Below are positions 63,476 to 64,000 of a stretch of DNA of 64,000 bases, piece by piece (within the stretch, counting starts at the first letter, position 1; each line of letters opens with the position of its first letter). The notes beneath the pieces were generated by a model. The model had not been told where the DNA came from. It saw nothing but the letters and a program-made list of their open reading frames with translations, and ran no database searches. Origin of the DNA: Planktothrix sp. PCC 11201 (GTDB taxonomy: Bacteria > Cyanobacteriota > Cyanobacteriia > Cyanobacteriales > Microcoleaceae); contig NZ_LT797711.1 in NCBI RefSeq assembly GCF_900009135.1, positions 437,545 through 501,544 on the forward strand. Direction: 5' to 3'. Both the position numbers and the translations under genes were made by a program.

Positions 63476-63546
63476 GCGGGTGTAGTTTAGTGGTAAAACT
63501 ATAGCCTTCCAAGCTATTAATGCGGGTTCGATTCCCGCCACCCGCT
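63476..63546 (+). tRNA. trnG-TCC: tRNA-Gly(TCC)
   Basis: A 71-nt cloverleaf. The acceptor stem GCGGGTG pairs with CACCCGC (discriminator T). The anticodon stem ATAGC/GCTAT carries loop CTTCCAA with anticodon TCC. The T-arm is GCGGG-TTCGATT-CCCGC. The CCA end is not encoded. Confidence 0.95.
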
Positions 63547-63579
63547 TTTCCAGATACTACATATAGATGATTACTGAAA

Positions 63580-63609
63580 CCCCTGCACTATCTACGGTGT
63601 AGGGGTTTT
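63580..63609 (+). terminator. Terminator after tRNA-Gly
   Basis: CCCCTGCAC pairs with GTGTAGGGG (9 bp, one G-T), 8-nt loop, then TTTT. Confidence 0.85.
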
Positions 63610-63955
63610 AACTTGATATGCAATAACTGGATTCAGGGATAGATTGATGTCTTAATTTGATGTGTATTTGAGCCACAAAATTACACCCTACCCCCCGCAA
63701 CAATAGAAGCCTGTGAATAACAGCCCCCTTTCATGTCCTTTGATAAATATTCCTGTTTTAACCACCAAGGCAGGAAGCGGTCACTGCGATAACTCAAGTT
63801 TTGTGAGGGCTTGTTGACTAATTAGTCAAGAGTATGGGCGAACTCCCCCTTAGAATATTGTCTCCCGGGCGACGGGTTTTGTCAACCCCCCCTAGCCAAA
63901 AAACGAAATTTTTTCAAAATTAATATTTTTTTGCGGTGAAGTCTTTTCCCCGCTT
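63610..63955. other. Gap at the window end without a recognised gene
   Basis: There is no supported gene in 346 nt. It contains a perfect palindrome TTGACTAATTAGTCAA (about 63813-63828). It may be upstream DNA of a gene outside the window. Confidence 0.55.
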
Positions 63956-64000
63956 CCCCTGCTCCCCCTGCTCCCCCTGCTCCCCCTGCTCCCCCTGCTC
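63956..64000. repeat. CTCCCCCTG nonamer tandem repeat, cut by the window end
   Basis: About five copies of the 9-bp unit run to the last base. It is the reverse complement of the GGGGGAGCA array at 40051-40087. Confidence 0.92.

Overview
The window looks like a chromosomal segment of a filamentous, moderately AT-rich cyanobacterium, most likely an Oscillatoriales/Microcoleaceae member such as Planktothrix or a relative. The organism is an inference. The support is frequent HIP1 octamers (GCGATCGC), cyanobacteria-typical families (DUF3038/DUF4335 pair, AAA-WD40 protein, Uma2/DUF820 genes, DUF29, ssl1498/Psb34-like protein, RuBisCO-like MtnW) and many short tandem and palindromic intergenic repeats. 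No rRNA is present; one tRNA-Gly(TCC) lies near the right end.

Layout. 1-11 kb: truncated 5'-nucleotidase, a 14-blade WD40 ATPase, a small photosynthesis-type membrane protein, a Uma2 gene, and a very large CheB-CheR-PAS-kinase-receiver hybrid behind a good promoter whose transcribed start lies in an (ATTTT)10 microsatellite. 11-14 kb: a tnpB-only IS200/IS605 element next to a frameshifted gene remnant, then an ABC exporter. 14.5-18 kb: clpX and a PAS/GAF sensor kinase. 18.5-24.5 kb: exopolysaccharide genes (GT4 glycosyltransferase, WcaJ-like sugar transferase, gmd, fucose synthase) followed by a Calx-beta repeat protein with a recent 375-bp internal duplication. 24.8-29.2 kb: gldA and a secreted GHL10-type glycosyl-hydrolase-like protein. 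29.2-33 kb: two near-identical Uma2 genes flanking two small orphan genes and a STAND NTPase with helix-phased TCGGA repeats upstream. 33.3-36.4 kb: an amino-acid-transporter-like membrane domain fused to a histidine kinase and receiver. 36.4-38.7 kb: remA-gmk-TPR/GNAT operon. 39-44 kb: an oxidoreductase and the methionine-salvage genes mtnD, mtnW and mtnB, interrupted by a second, unrelated tnpB element and a MITE-like repeat.

44.27-53.69 kb is the most interesting part: five tightly coupled genes (6-nt gap, then overlaps of 11, 4 and 4 nt) encoding a membrane-anchored coiled-coil McrB-type AAA+ ATPase, a DUF2357 McrC-like protein, a compact SF1 helicase, a two-motif PLD-type nuclease and a 772-aa protein I do not recognise. 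A palindrome abuts the -10 box upstream. This resembles a McrBC-derived anti-phage or anti-foreign-DNA system with a helicase and PLD effector; I cannot match the five-gene set to a named system.

53.8-64 kb is mostly housekeeping: DUF29, DUF3038/DUF4335, mutS2, an EVE-domain gene coupled to ppk, a GTPase-DUF697 membrane protein and tRNA-Gly with its own promoter and terminator. How the genes fit together: polysaccharide export genes form one functional block, mtn genes another (probably damaged by insertion), and sensory kinases are scattered as single genes.
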